Position numbers and translations under genes: made by a program. The notes beneath the pieces are model-generated. The model did no database searches. It was not told the origin of the DNA and was given only the letters and a program-made list of their open reading frames with translations. From positions 197,349 through 261,348 of the forward strand of contig CAZEAP010000001.1 of the NCBI GenBank assembly GCA_964510315.1: a stretch of 64,000 bases of DNA, written 5' to 3'. The stretch's first letter is position 1. Each line of letters begins with the position of its first letter. This document shows positions 18,156 through 26,723 of the stretch, one piece after another. Source of the DNA: CAZEAP01 sp964510315. GTDB taxonomy: Bacteria; Planctomycetota; Brocadiia; SM23-32.

Positions 18156-18922
18156 GCAAGCTCCAGGGTCTTCAGCGTCCGGTCAAAGCAGCTCTTGCAG
18201 CGCGCGTAGGTGTTCCGGTCGCACTGACGCCCTCCGTAGAGGCAGCGGTCCAGCACGCGGGAGAACCCGGCCATGGGGTCGGCGTCGTACTGGCGGCCGA
18301 ACTCCTGGACGTAGTCCCAGTTCGTCTTGCCCCTGCCGGGCACGATGGCACCGGCACGGCTCTGGTAGGCAAGAAGCCCCAGGTAGAGCGTGGTCGCCGC
18401 CTCCAGGAAACGGCCCTCGTCGGCGGCCTCCTCCGCTCTACGGATGAACTTCCCGGGCTTTTCCCCGAGGAAACGGGCGCGCCGGCCCGGCCCGGCCCGT
18501 TCCCCCGCGGCGGCCGCCCGCCCCGCACGGACGCTCTGGTAGAGGATGAAGCCCATGTGCCCGAGGATGAACAGCGCCGTCAGAAGGAGCCAACTGACTA
18601 TCAGGATGTATACGGCGGGGTGATTCGTCCACAGCCAGGAAAAAAAGCCGGGGAGACCCTCGACGCCCTCCCCCAGCCGGTCCTGCAGGCGGCCCAGCCA
18701 CCGGGCCACCATTCGGCCCCACGGGGAATGTCGCGAAGCAAACTCGGGGCGGGACAGGATCTCCTGAAGCCGTCCCTCCACTTCCGAGGGGGGAATCGGT
18801 TTCTCCGGCTGCTCGGCCAGGGCGGGCGTCAGCGAGGCCACAAACAGCAGCAGGATCAGCGCGAGTATACCCGGCCGGAGCCGGCTGCGGGTCCGCGACC
18901 GTCCTGTGCTCTCGCGGCTCAA
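18152..18922 (-). CDS. DUF4129 membrane protein
   Basis: This 256-residue protein has a signal or anchor helix at residues about 15-35, an external segment, one membrane helix near residues 100-125, and a C-terminal cytoplasmic region with FIRRAEEAADEGRFLEAATT typical of DUF4129. Several Cys residues near the C-terminus (RCLYGGRQCDRNTYARCKSC) are unusual and could bind metal. The start is a TTG at 18922 that overlaps the preceding stop as TTGA and has a GGAGGAGGAAGA ribosome site. No ATG is available at a sensible place. Confidence 0.8.
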   Translation of the reverse strand: MSRESTGRSRTRSRLRPGILALILLLFVASLTPALAEQPEKPIPPSEVEGRLQEILSRPEFASRHSPWGRMVARWLGRLQDRLGEGVEGLPGFFSWLWTNHPAVYILIVSWLLLTALFILGHMGFILYQSVRAGRAAAAGERAGPGRRARFLGEKPGKFIRRAEEAADEGRFLEAATTLYLGLLAYQSRAGAIVPGRGKTNWDYVQEFGRQYDADPMAGFSRVLDRCLYGGRQCDRNTYARCKSCFDRTLKTLELA

Positions 18923-19728
18923 TCTTCCTCCTCCATGCGCTTCGCAAGGACTTCGATGTCGAAAGCTTCGTGGCGGATGCGCCCGTCGTAGTAGAGCAGC
19001 ACCACGGCGACGCCGTAGAGGGGGCTGGCCACCAGCGTGCCCAGTTGCCCGAGGCCGGCCCGCAGGCCCGTCTTCAATGCGGACTCCTGCAGCGGCAGGA
19101 GGTATGCGGCCGTGGTCCCGACCTGCCGGGCAACGAAGCCGATGAGGGAGACCACCAGAAGAACGACGAATATTTTCCCCATCTGACCTTTCGTCAGGCG
19201 CCAGCTCCGGCGCAACGCCTGGAACGGATCGACGTCTTCCAGAACGACCACGACCGGCGTCAGCACGAGCTTCAGGGTAAGGATGACCCCGGGGACTACG
19301 CAAAAAATATATCCGACCGCGCAGATGACGGTGGTCAGGAAGGCGGCCACGAGGATAAAGAATATCTTCGGCATGATGGCCCCGTAGCTGCCCGCTATCG
19401 AGGCGGGCCTCCTCAGGAAACGCGCCCCGACCGCATGGGTCAGGGCTCCCGTGCCGAGGGGGCCGAGGATGGACCCCATTATCATTGCCGCGGCTACCAC
19501 CAGGAGTCCGGAGTATATCACCGCAGCCGGATTCGCCGTCGGACCCTCCATGGCAGAGGCTGTAAAGTTCGCCGAAACGCCGGGAAAAGCCGTAACGTTA
19601 AGCAGAGCGATGGGGATCTGCACGACGGCCATGATCCCCACGAACGTCAGGAAGTTCCGGCGGTAAAGGCGAAAATCGGCGTCCAGAATGTCGCCGATTC
19701 CCATGGGGCGCAGTTGCAGCTCTTCCAT
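18919..19728 (-). CDS. Membrane protein, GDPD-membrane-domain/DUF975-like
   Basis: This 269-residue protein begins MEELQLRPMGIGDILDADF, the opening typical of the membrane domain found before glycerophosphodiester phosphodiesterases, and has about six hydrophobic segments. There is no phosphodiesterase domain. A polar motif after the fourth helix (LEDVDPFQALRRSWRLTKG) is also characteristic of this family. Function is unknown. The ATG at 19728 has GGAG upstream. It is the first gene of the five-gene minus-strand operon. Confidence 0.78.
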   Translation of the reverse strand: MEELQLRPMGIGDILDADFRLYRRNFLTFVGIMAVVQIPIALLNVTAFPGVSANFTASAMEGPTANPAAVIYSGLLVVAAAMIMGSILGPLGTGALTHAVGARFLRRPASIAGSYGAIMPKIFFILVAAFLTTVICAVGYIFCVVPGVILTLKLVLTPVVVVLEDVDPFQALRRSWRLTKGQMGKIFVVLLVVSLIGFVARQVGTTAAYLLPLQESALKTGLRAGLGQLGTLVASPLYGVAVVLLYYDGRIRHEAFDIEVLAKRMEEED

Positions 19729-19787
19729 TCTCCGTCCGCCCTGAGAAAGCGCAGACCGATGTCCGGGCCACATGACCGCACCGCAAG

Positions 19788-19816
19788 AGCTTACCGGAGC
19801 CCCGGCTCGCTGTCAA
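19788..19816 (-). promoter_or_regulatory. Sigma70-like promoter for the DUF4129-DUF4350-MoxR-DUF58 operon
   Basis: On the minus strand a perfect TTGACA (19816-19811) is followed after 17 bases by TAAGCT (19793-19788). The predicted transcript start near 19781 gives a leader of about 53 bases. Confidence 0.6.
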
Positions 19817-19978
19817 ATCTGCACCCCCGCGCGGGTCGCCGGTGGGAAGCCGGACGGGGAGGGTGAATTTCCGGCCCACCAGAAAAGCAAGATGCATTCG
19901 GCGCCCGAAACAAAGGCGCCCAGGCATGACGATGTGCAGTCTCTGGCTTGAGCCACCTTCAGCTTTCAGCAGGGCGAT

Positions 19979-20007
19979 TTGTCAACGGTGCCCGCGCAGG
20001 ATAAACT
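19979..20007 (+). promoter_or_regulatory. Sigma70-like promoter for the fucose-isomerase-like gene
   Basis: TTGTCA (19979-19984) and TAAACT (20002-20007) have a 17-base spacer. The start would be near 20014, about 40 bases before the ATG. Together with the minus-strand promoter it accounts for most of the roughly 325-base divergent gap; nothing else is seen in that gap. Confidence 0.58.
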
Positions 20008-20054
20008 GAACCCCGGCGCGGACTCAACGCCACTCGAGCCCGGAGAGAACCGAC

Positions 20055-21470
20055 ATGTCCGGAAGCCCAACTACCAGAATCGGCCTGCTCTCGTTCTCGG
20101 ACGGGCGAGAGCGCGTGCATGAGAGCCTTAGCGACAGGATCGCCTCTTACCAGGAGCAGCTACGGAGGCTCATCGACGACCTCGGCGCCGTGCCGGTGGT
20201 CAACGAACAGATCATCCATTCCCCCCGGATGGCGGTCCGGGAGGCCAAAAGGCTCCTGGCCGAAGACGTGGCGGGGGCGGTGTTCAACATCTCGGTCTTC
20301 GCTTTCCCAAACTTCAGCGCTCTGGCCGCGCGCGTGCTGGAACGCCCGGTGGCCGTCCTGTCGCCGGGCTCTCCCGACCTGCCCGGCATGGGCGGGCTGC
20401 TGGCCGCCGGCGGCGCCCTCCACCAGATGGACATGCTGCATGAGCGCATATGGGCTCCGTTCGAGAGCGAATCCTGCGAGCGCCGCCTCCGCGCCTTCGT
20501 CAGGGCCGCCGGCGCGACGCACGCCCTGAAAGGGCAGGTCTACGGCCAGATCGGCGGCCGTTCCATCGGCATGATCACCGGGGTCTCGGCGTCTCCCGCC
20601 GAGTGGCTGCGCATCTTTGGGGTGGACATCGACCACACCGACGAATCGGAGATACTGCGCCGCGCCGAAGCGGTCGAACCCGCGGAGCGGGCTCGCATCG
20701 TGGACTGGCTGGAGCAGAACGTGCGCGAGGTCAAATACCAGGACGACGGCAAGCTGACCCGCCCGAACCTGGAGTACCAGGCCGCCTGCGCCGCGGCGGT
20801 AAAGGAGATCGCCCGCGAGCGCGAGTACGACTTTTTGGGCATCAAGTGCCACTTCGACATGTCGGAGTATCACTGCACGCAGTGTCTGTCCGCGGCGTTC
20901 CTGCCCTCTTTTGTGGACTGGGACGGAGAGAAGCCGCCCACTGCGGCAGCCTGTGAGGCGGACGGCGACGGCGCACTGAGCATGCAGATCCTCCAGCTCC
21001 TCAGCGGCCTGCCCGCGCTGTTCCTCGACCTCCGGCACTACGACACCGACGCCGGGCTGTGGACCCTCTGCAACTGCGGGGCCCAGTCGGTCTATTATTC
21101 CCGTCGTTCGGAGGAACCCGCCGAGAACCTGAAAGCCGTTGACCTTGTGCCGGTAATCCCCAAGTACGGCGGCGTGGGGGCTCACGTCCCCTATCTGGGC
21201 AGCCCCGGGCCGCTGACCTTCGCCCGCATCCTGCACGACGAGCGCCGCCCTTCACTGCTGGCGTTCCGCGGGCAGGCCGTGGAGGCGCAGCAGGAATGGA
21301 TGCAGCAGAGCTGCCCCGCCTGGCCCCACATCTACGCCGAACTGGAGGCCGAGCCGGAGGCGCTTCTTCGCGAGCTGCACGCCAATCACGTCCACGCCGC
21401 GGCGGGCGACTGGATGAACGAACTGGAGCTTTTCGCCCGGATGGCGGACATTCCGTTCACGGCCCTCTGA
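20055..21470 (+). CDS. L-fucose/L-arabinose isomerase-like protein
   Basis: This 471-residue protein has the two N-terminal Rossmann-like domains and C-terminal domain layout of the fucose/arabinose isomerase family. Recognisable parts are RIGLLSFSDGRERVHE, GRSIGMITGV, DFLGIKCHFDMSE, ACEADGDGALSMQILQLLSG and GGVGAHVPY. ACEADGDGAL contains the Glu/Asp pair expected to bind Mn(II). Such enzymes interconvert aldoses and ketoses, but many members without a kinase neighbour have unknown substrates. GGAGAG precedes the ATG. It stands alone behind its own promoter. Confidence 0.8.
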   Translation: MSGSPTTRIGLLSFSDGRERVHESLSDRIASYQEQLRRLIDDLGAVPVVNEQIIHSPRMAVREAKRLLAEDVAGAVFNISVFAFPNFSALAARVLERPVAVLSPGSPDLPGMGGLLAAGGALHQMDMLHERIWAPFESESCERRLRAFVRAAGATHALKGQVYGQIGGRSIGMITGVSASPAEWLRIFGVDIDHTDESEILRRAEAVEPAERARIVDWLEQNVREVKYQDDGKLTRPNLEYQAACAAAVKEIAREREYDFLGIKCHFDMSEYHCTQCLSAAFLPSFVDWDGEKPPTAAACEADGDGALSMQILQLLSGLPALFLDLRHYDTDAGLWTLCNCGAQSVYYSRRSEEPAENLKAVDLVPVIPKYGGVGAHVPYLGSPGPLTFARILHDERRPSLLAFRGQAVEAQQEWMQQSCPAWPHIYAELEAEPEALLRELHANHVHAAAGDWMNELELFARMADIPFTAL

Positions 21471-21574
21471 CCGAGAGTATGCGCGACCGCGCGTTTTCCC
21501 CACTTTTCGGTTCTCAAACTACTGGTCCTTCAAGATTGACTCATGGGGTTCGGTTGGTGCTGCGAAGGGCGGAA

Positions 21575-21695
21575 ACGCCTGTGGAGTGCGACGCCCTGGC
21601 GTCGCTTTGCCTTTCGCCGGCTTGCCGACGGGTCAAAGCAGCGGGGCAAGCACCGCAACGGCAGAGCGGTGGCAAGCCACCGCTCTCCAGAGACT
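21575..21695. repeat. Structured intergenic element with perfect inverted repeats
   Basis: Two strong hairpins lie in the roughly 300-base gap: GCGACGCC/GGCGTCGC near 21589-21606, and AGAGCGGTGGC/GCCACCGCTCT (11 bp, about 21663-21686) with only two bases between arms. GCTTTG and CAAAGC between them can also pair. The layout looks like a dispersed palindromic element rather than a simple terminator, since no T-run follows. Confidence 0.5.
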
Positions 21696-21765
21696 GCTTG
21701 CTCGTTGCTGGACCCACTACCGTGAAACGCGACGTTGAAGCTCCACTACCCCTGGAGGTGAAGAC

Positions 21766-21969
21766 ATGGAGTGCCAAGAGGACGATAACATGGAGCGGTG
21801 CAACTGCACCTACTCCGGCTGTTCGAGAAAAGGCGTCTGCTGCGAGTGCCTGCACTACCACCTCAGGATGCGGCAGTTGCCGGCCTGCTGCTTCCCCGAG
21901 GACGTGGAGGCGACCTACGACCGGAGCTTCGAGAAGTTCGCCGAGCTGGTCAGCGGCGACAGCGTCTGA
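21766..21969 (+). CDS. DUF6485 small Cys-rich protein
   Basis: This 67-residue cytosolic protein has nine Cys (3, 12, 14, 19, 25, 26, 28, 41, 42), with the diagnostic order RCNCTYSGCSRKG, CCECLHYH and LPACCFP, followed by an acidic helix. This matches DUF6485, a small family of unknown function; the Cys/His pattern suggests a structural zinc site. GGAGG lies upstream of the ATG at 21766; an internal ATG at 21790 is less likely because it would cut off the first conserved Cys. It follows the palindromic element and faces the LarA-like gene. Confidence 0.8.
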   Translation: MECQEDDNMERCNCTYSGCSRKGVCCECLHYHLRMRQLPACCFPEDVEATYDRSFEKFAELVSGDSV

Positions 21970-22049
21970 AGCCGGCCTCGAGCGCCGGTCATCCGTTCCG
22001 GGAGCCCGGAAGACGGGCGTTTTCTCCGCAGCCGCCCCTCCCAACTGAG

Positions 22050-23384
22050 TTACGCATTCGGGCCCGGTTCAGATGCTCCGGCGCTCGCGGGGGGCACGGG
22101 GGCGCAGTAGGGTCCCTCGGGGAGGACGGCAACCGAGTCCGCCTCCCGCGCCAACTGGTCGACCAGGGACTGTGCCGCAGAGGCGACCTCCTCCGCGTCG
22201 ACCGCGTGCGGCGTCACGGAGAGCGTCCCGAGCCGGTCACGGGAGAGCCCGTCAGTGAGGAAGTGGAGGTTCCTTCGGCCGACTTTCTCCAGCGCGCGGA
22301 TGTGCATTTGGAGTTGCCACTGGTCCTTGATGAAGAAGTCGGCCTTCCGGACATCCTTCAGGAAGTCGCGCCAGCGTCCAGAATAGTCCTCCATCAGTTC
22401 GCCGTATGCGGCGCCGCCTACCCCCTCGCTACAGGCGCCGAGGGCAAAGAGGGCACCGTGAGGCCGCACCGCCGGAAGGCAGGAGACGAAGCCCTTCACG
22501 CATTGATAGAAAGTGGCGTCCAGCGGGTAACCGCCGCTGGAGGTGATCACCAGGTCGGCTTCAGCTTCCACGGTGGGGCAGGCGGCCCTGGCCACCAGTT
22601 CACAGGCGGCCTCGTGGGCCTGTTCCAGTTCCCCGGCAAACGCGCGGATCACGCGGCGCTCCCTGTCCGCCACCACGTTCACCGAGAAGTCCACTCCCGC
22701 CGTCCGGGCAACCGACAGCGCCTCCATGTGGACGGGGTTGCCGCTGAGGCGGCCGTTACGGGCGTTCCGGTTGCCGATGAAAGCGGGTCCGTGGAAGTGC
22801 CGGACGGTCTCGAGGGCCACCAGACCGGGGCAGACCGCCTTGCGGCCGCCGGAGAAACCCGCCATGAAGTGGGGCTCCACCAGGCCGGTGATGAGCCGGA
22901 ACCCGGCCTCAACGTAGCGGCGGTCCAGCCGCACCTCCGCACCCGCCCAGCTTCGGCGCGGCAGTTTCACCAGGTTCTCCTCGTCAACGGCGCGATGGTT
23001 TACAACCCGGTATCGCTCGACCACCTCGCCCACCATCTCCTCCAGCTCGCCGTGGGTCATGGGTCTGTGGAACCCGCAGGCCACCAGGATCAGAATCTGG
23101 TCCGGGGACACGCCCCCCGCCTCCACCTCCTTCAGCAGCGCGGGGAGGAATGATCGGTAGGGCACGGGGCGGGTAACGTCGGAGACGACGACAACCACGT
23201 CGCCGGGCTCTTTCCCGGCGACGGCCTCCCGCAACGGCGGGGCGTCGATGGGCGTGCGCACCGCCCCCAGGACGGCGTCGCGCGCATCGGCGGCGACTTC
23301 CGGGTAGCGAGATCGGTAGACCATCGCCCCGTCGGGCACCTCCAGCCCGATCTGCCTCCGGCCGTAATCGAAAGATACGTGCAT
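22050..23384 (-). CDS. LarA-like nickel-dependent racemase family protein (DUF2088)
   Basis: This 444-residue protein carries the LarA family motifs: SDVTRPVPYR, GFHRPMTHGELEEMVG, HFMAGFSGGRKAVCPG and a C-terminal ITSSGGYPLDATFYQ. The His in the second motif and the His/Lys in the third match residues that hold the nickel pincer cofactor and act in hydride transfer. Known members racemise or epimerise 2-hydroxy acids. No larB, larC or larE is in the window, so cofactor supply must be encoded elsewhere. The ATG at 23384 has GGAG upstream and is preferred over longer starts. The exact substrate is not assignable. Confidence 0.88.
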   Translation of the reverse strand: MHVSFDYGRRQIGLEVPDGAMVYRSRYPEVAADARDAVLGAVRTPIDAPPLREAVAGKEPGDVVVVVSDVTRPVPYRSFLPALLKEVEAGGVSPDQILILVACGFHRPMTHGELEEMVGEVVERYRVVNHRAVDEENLVKLPRRSWAGAEVRLDRRYVEAGFRLITGLVEPHFMAGFSGGRKAVCPGLVALETVRHFHGPAFIGNRNARNGRLSGNPVHMEALSVARTAGVDFSVNVVADRERRVIRAFAGELEQAHEAACELVARAACPTVEAEADLVITSSGGYPLDATFYQCVKGFVSCLPAVRPHGALFALGACSEGVGGAAYGELMEDYSGRWRDFLKDVRKADFFIKDQWQLQMHIRALEKVGRRNLHFLTDGLSRDRLGTLSVTPHAVDAEEVASAAQSLVDQLAREADSVAVLPEGPYCAPVPPASAGASEPGPNA

Positions 23385-23432
23385 CTGCGCTCCAATCCAG
23401 ACGATGGAAACGCGTGAGGGAACGTGTAACTC

Positions 23433-23462
23433 AGTATAGGACGCCGCGTGGGCCGGTGTCAG
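23433..23462 (-). promoter_or_regulatory. Sigma70-like promoter for the LarA-like gene
   Basis: On the minus strand CTGACA (23462-23457) and TATACT (23438-23433) are separated by 18 bases. The start would fall near 23426, about 42 bases before the ATG at 23384. Confidence 0.55.
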
Positions 23463-23471
23463 CCGAATCGG

Positions 23472-23500
23472 TTGCATGCCGTCGGAGGCCGGGGTTTAAT
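23472..23500 (+). promoter_or_regulatory. Sigma70-like promoter for the protease/FG-GAP operon
   Basis: TTGCAT (23472-23477) and TTTAAT (23495-23500) have a 17-base spacer and lie about 48 bases before the ATG at 23549. It is nearly back to back with the LarA promoter. Confidence 0.52.
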
Positions 23501-23548
23501 GGAATGAGTGTCTGCCGGAAATCCGGCCCATAGGGAAGGAATCCATCC

Positions 23549-26500
23549 ATGACGTTGAGACGATTCGGACTCGCCCTGGCGCTGGGCTTCTTTTTTTGCG
23601 CCACTCCGCTCTCGGCGGCTCCGCGGGTGACCGTTGAGCTGAACGACGGTTCCCGGCTCAGGGGGGAACTTTTGAAGAAGAACGAAGAATTCATTCACCT
23701 CTCGGTGGGCGACCAGGTAATCACGCTCGAACGCGCCAAAGTAGAGGCCCTCACGACGCCGGAAGGACAGGAAGAGACTGTTCGCCCGGTGGGGGAGTTC
23801 GACCTCTACCGCACCGCCGAGAGGCCGGTGAAGGACATCTCGACCCTGACCGAGGAGCTGGGCTCCGCCGTGGTGACCGTCCGCACGCCGGGCACGCTGG
23901 GGACCGGCTGGTTCTGCGACCCGGAGGGCTACGTGGTGACCAACTGCCACATTATCTCCGGGGAACGTTCGGTCACCGTCACGGCTTTCGTGCCCGAAGG
24001 AGGGGGCTTCGCCAAGAAAGTTCACAGGAAGGTGAGGATCGTCGCCCTCAGCGGGCACATGGACCTGGCTCTGCTGAAAGTGGAAGAAGACCTCGGGATA
24101 GAGGTCCCGCAGCTCTTCCTCGGCGATTCTCGGCGGCTGGAGGAGGGCGACCCCGTCTTCACGATCGGCAACCCCCTGGGTCTGGAACGCTCCACCTCCG
24201 AGGGGATCATCAGCCGGGTCAGCCGGAACATCGGGGGGCGACTCTACCTTCAGACCACGGCCGACATCTCGCCGGGCAACTCCGGCGGCCCCCTGTTCAA
24301 TGAGTCCGGAGAGGTCGTCGGGGTGACCAGCCGGGGGCACATCTTGCTGGGCGGCCTCGGGTTCGCTATCCCGTCCCGGTACGTCAAAGAATTCCTGGAC
24401 AACATAGAGGCCTTCGCCTACGACCCGGCGAACCCCAACTCCGGACTGCGCTACATGCAGGCGCCCCTTGCTTCCACCGACGGCTCGGTGCGCTTCAGTG
24501 CGTCGGAATTCGTCAAGACAGGCGCCGGCGTCTCTTGCCTGACAGCGGCGGACGTGGACGGAGACGGCGTGGAGGAAGCCGTCTTTGTGAACAACCACAA
24601 GGGCGAGATCGGCGTGCTCAAACTGCGTGAAGAGAAGCCGGTCGGCCGGCAACCGGGCGATTACGAGGACCTGAACCTTCTGCCCCGGAACGAGCGGTTT
24701 GCCGTGGAAACGCACGCGGTCAACAACAAAATCGCGGCCCTGGCAGTGGACGATCTGAACGCCGACGGACTTCCCGACCTGCTGTTCTACGGTGACATCG
24801 ACGGCCTGGCGGTGCTGGATCAGAAGGAGGACGGTTCGTTCGGGCCGGCCCGCCGGCTGGCCGACGTCGAGGTGGCCGGGCGGCCCGACGCCCTGCGGAT
24901 TACCGATCTGGACGGGGACGGGCACAAGGAGGTGTTCGCCCTCGGGCCCGACGAGGTCCACGTCATGGAGCCCGGCGGCGAGCCGAGAAGCTTCCCCCTC
25001 AATGCCTCCTACAGGGACAGCATCATTCACTACGACTTCTCCGACCTCAACGGGGACGGACGCCTCGATCTGGTGCTGTTCTGCGGCGACCGCTTCTATG
25101 CCACGCACGTGGTGCTGCAGGGCCCCGATGGATCGTTCGTGTGCCACGAGATGGTGCCCTCCCACCTGTGGGGGCCCGTGCGGCGATATGCCGCCGGTCC
25201 CGATGATTCGGCGTATATCACCCTGGACAAAGGACGCAATCGGGTCCGCCGGCTCAGCTTTACCCGCCGGGAAGGTCCCACCGCCGAGGGCCGGCTCGAC
25301 ATCTCGCCGCACGCGCTGCTGGTGGACGTGAAGCCGAGGGCGGCGGGCGGGGTTGAGATCGCGGACCTCGACGGCGACGGCCGTCGCGAACTGGTTACCG
25401 TCAGCAAGACGGGCAACGAGTTCCTCGTCTTCCGCCCGGGCCGGGGCGGATTCTCTGCACATCGATCGCCTTCCCCGCGCCATCCCGAGGACCTCGAGCT
25501 TTTCACCGGGCAGAAGGGCAGGGCGGTTGTGTTTGCCCTCTCCAGGGACGACCGGCTCTTCGGCGTCAGCCGCCTCGGGCCGGAGCGGATCGAATTCCCG
25601 CGGCAGATAAATACCGAAGGAACGGTGGAGTTCATCTGGCAGGGCCGCGTGGACGAAGAGGACGTTCTGCTGTGGGTCGAGAAAGTCGGGGACAGTTACC
25701 TGGCGCGCACGGCACCCGCGGCGAAGGTCGCCGAGAAGGCATACGAAGCCGGCCGCGGCACCATCGACGTCGAGGCCCGGACGCTGCGGTTCGGCAGTTC
25801 GCCGGAGCGTCTGACGCCGGAACTCCCCGGCAAGCCCGCCGGCCTGGCCTTCGGAGATTTCAACGCGGACGGCACCGCGGACCTCGTGATCTACTGGCTC
25901 TACTCCGGCCGGGAGAGCCTCTACCTCGGCCTCGGCGAGGGCCGCTACCGCTCGGTCATATCCGACCGCGAGTTCCTCGAAGAAGAGGACGACCGGTCGC
26001 TGGTCGTCGCCGACATCGACGGGGACGCGGCTGAAGAGGTGCTCCTTGTCCGGCCGGGTTTCGTGCGCGTTCTCCGGGTGGACCGGCGCAATAAGCTCTA
26101 CGTCGACCGGCAGTTCAACTGGGAGCACGGGCAGATCAGAGACCTCGTTCCCTACGGCGAGGGAGAACCGCCGCGTTTCCTGGCCATATCCGGTCATACG
26201 GCCAGGGTGGTGCGGTTCGACCTGGAGGCCGGAGGCTTCAAGCTGCTGGCAAGGGCCGACCTGGCGGGCATAACTCCAGGTGTCCCGCAGGTCGCCGACG
26301 TCAACGGAGACGGGGGGCCCGACATCCTCATCGTCGGCGGCAACGCCGTCCAGGTACTCTACACCGGGGAGGCCGGCCGCGCGCTGGAGAGCGAAATCGT
26401 GCTCGATGCGAAACTGGAGACCCTGGGCTACTGGAACGTGCACACCGCCGACCTGACCGGCGACGGCCGGGACGAGGTGCTGCTGTTCGACAGCCGCAAG

Positions 26501-26719
26501 TCCATGCTGGAGATATATCGCTCCGGGCCCGACGGCCGCCTCGACAGAACGCTCAGGCACCGCCTGTTTGAGAGAACAATCCATGCGCGCGGGGAGGAGA
26601 AGGCCCTGGAGCTTCCCCGCCAGTTTGCTACCGGCGACCTGGACGGCAACGGGCGGCTGGATTTCCTTTTCTTCCTCAAAGACCGGCTGGCAGTCTACCT
26701 GCAGGGCCCGGAGGACTGA
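23549..26719 (+). CDS. Secreted trypsin-like serine protease with FG-GAP/VCBS repeats
   Basis: A signal peptide (residues 1-23) opens this 1056-residue protein. A small beta domain follows, then a DegP-like protease domain (about 100-290) with triad H134 (TNCHII), D172 (MDLALL) and S245 (SPGNSGGPL). No PDZ domain follows. Instead about ten repeats with DxDGDG-type calcium loops cover residues 325-1050, for example DVDGDGVEEAVF, DLNGDGRLDLVLF and DVNGDGGPDILI; this is a beta-propeller-like FG-GAP/VCBS array. The protein should act outside the cytoplasm, and the propeller probably binds a partner or surface. A secreted partner gene starts four bases after its stop. Confidence 0.9.
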   Translation: MTLRRFGLALALGFFFCATPLSAAPRVTVELNDGSRLRGELLKKNEEFIHLSVGDQVITLERAKVEALTTPEGQEETVRPVGEFDLYRTAERPVKDISTLTEELGSAVVTVRTPGTLGTGWFCDPEGYVVTNCHIISGERSVTVTAFVPEGGGFAKKVHRKVRIVALSGHMDLALLKVEEDLGIEVPQLFLGDSRRLEEGDPVFTIGNPLGLERSTSEGIISRVSRNIGGRLYLQTTADISPGNSGGPLFNESGEVVGVTSRGHILLGGLGFAIPSRYVKEFLDNIEAFAYDPANPNSGLRYMQAPLASTDGSVRFSASEFVKTGAGVSCLTAADVDGDGVEEAVFVNNHKGEIGVLKLREEKPVGRQPGDYEDLNLLPRNERFAVETHAVNNKIAALAVDDLNADGLPDLLFYGDIDGLAVLDQKEDGSFGPARRLADVEVAGRPDALRITDLDGDGHKEVFALGPDEVHVMEPGGEPRSFPLNASYRDSIIHYDFSDLNGDGRLDLVLFCGDRFYATHVVLQGPDGSFVCHEMVPSHLWGPVRRYAAGPDDSAYITLDKGRNRVRRLSFTRREGPTAEGRLDISPHALLVDVKPRAAGGVEIADLDGDGRRELVTVSKTGNEFLVFRPGRGGFSAHRSPSPRHPEDLELFTGQKGRAVVFALSRDDRLFGVSRLGPERIEFPRQINTEGTVEFIWQGRVDEEDVLLWVEKVGDSYLARTAPAAKVAEKAYEAGRGTIDVEARTLRFGSSPERLTPELPGKPAGLAFGDFNADGTADLVIYWLYSGRESLYLGLGEGRYRSVISDREFLEEEDDRSLVVADIDGDAAEEVLLVRPGFVRVLRVDRRNKLYVDRQFNWEHGQIRDLVPYGEGEPPRFLAISGHTARVVRFDLEAGGFKLLARADLAGITPGVPQVADVNGDGGPDILIVGGNAVQVLYTGEAGRALESEIVLDAKLETLGYWNVHTADLTGDGRDEVLLFDSRKSMLEIYRSGPDGRLDRTLRHRLFERTIHARGEEKALELPRQFATGDLDGNGRLDFLFFLKDRLAVYLQGPED

Positions 26720-26723
26720 GCAG

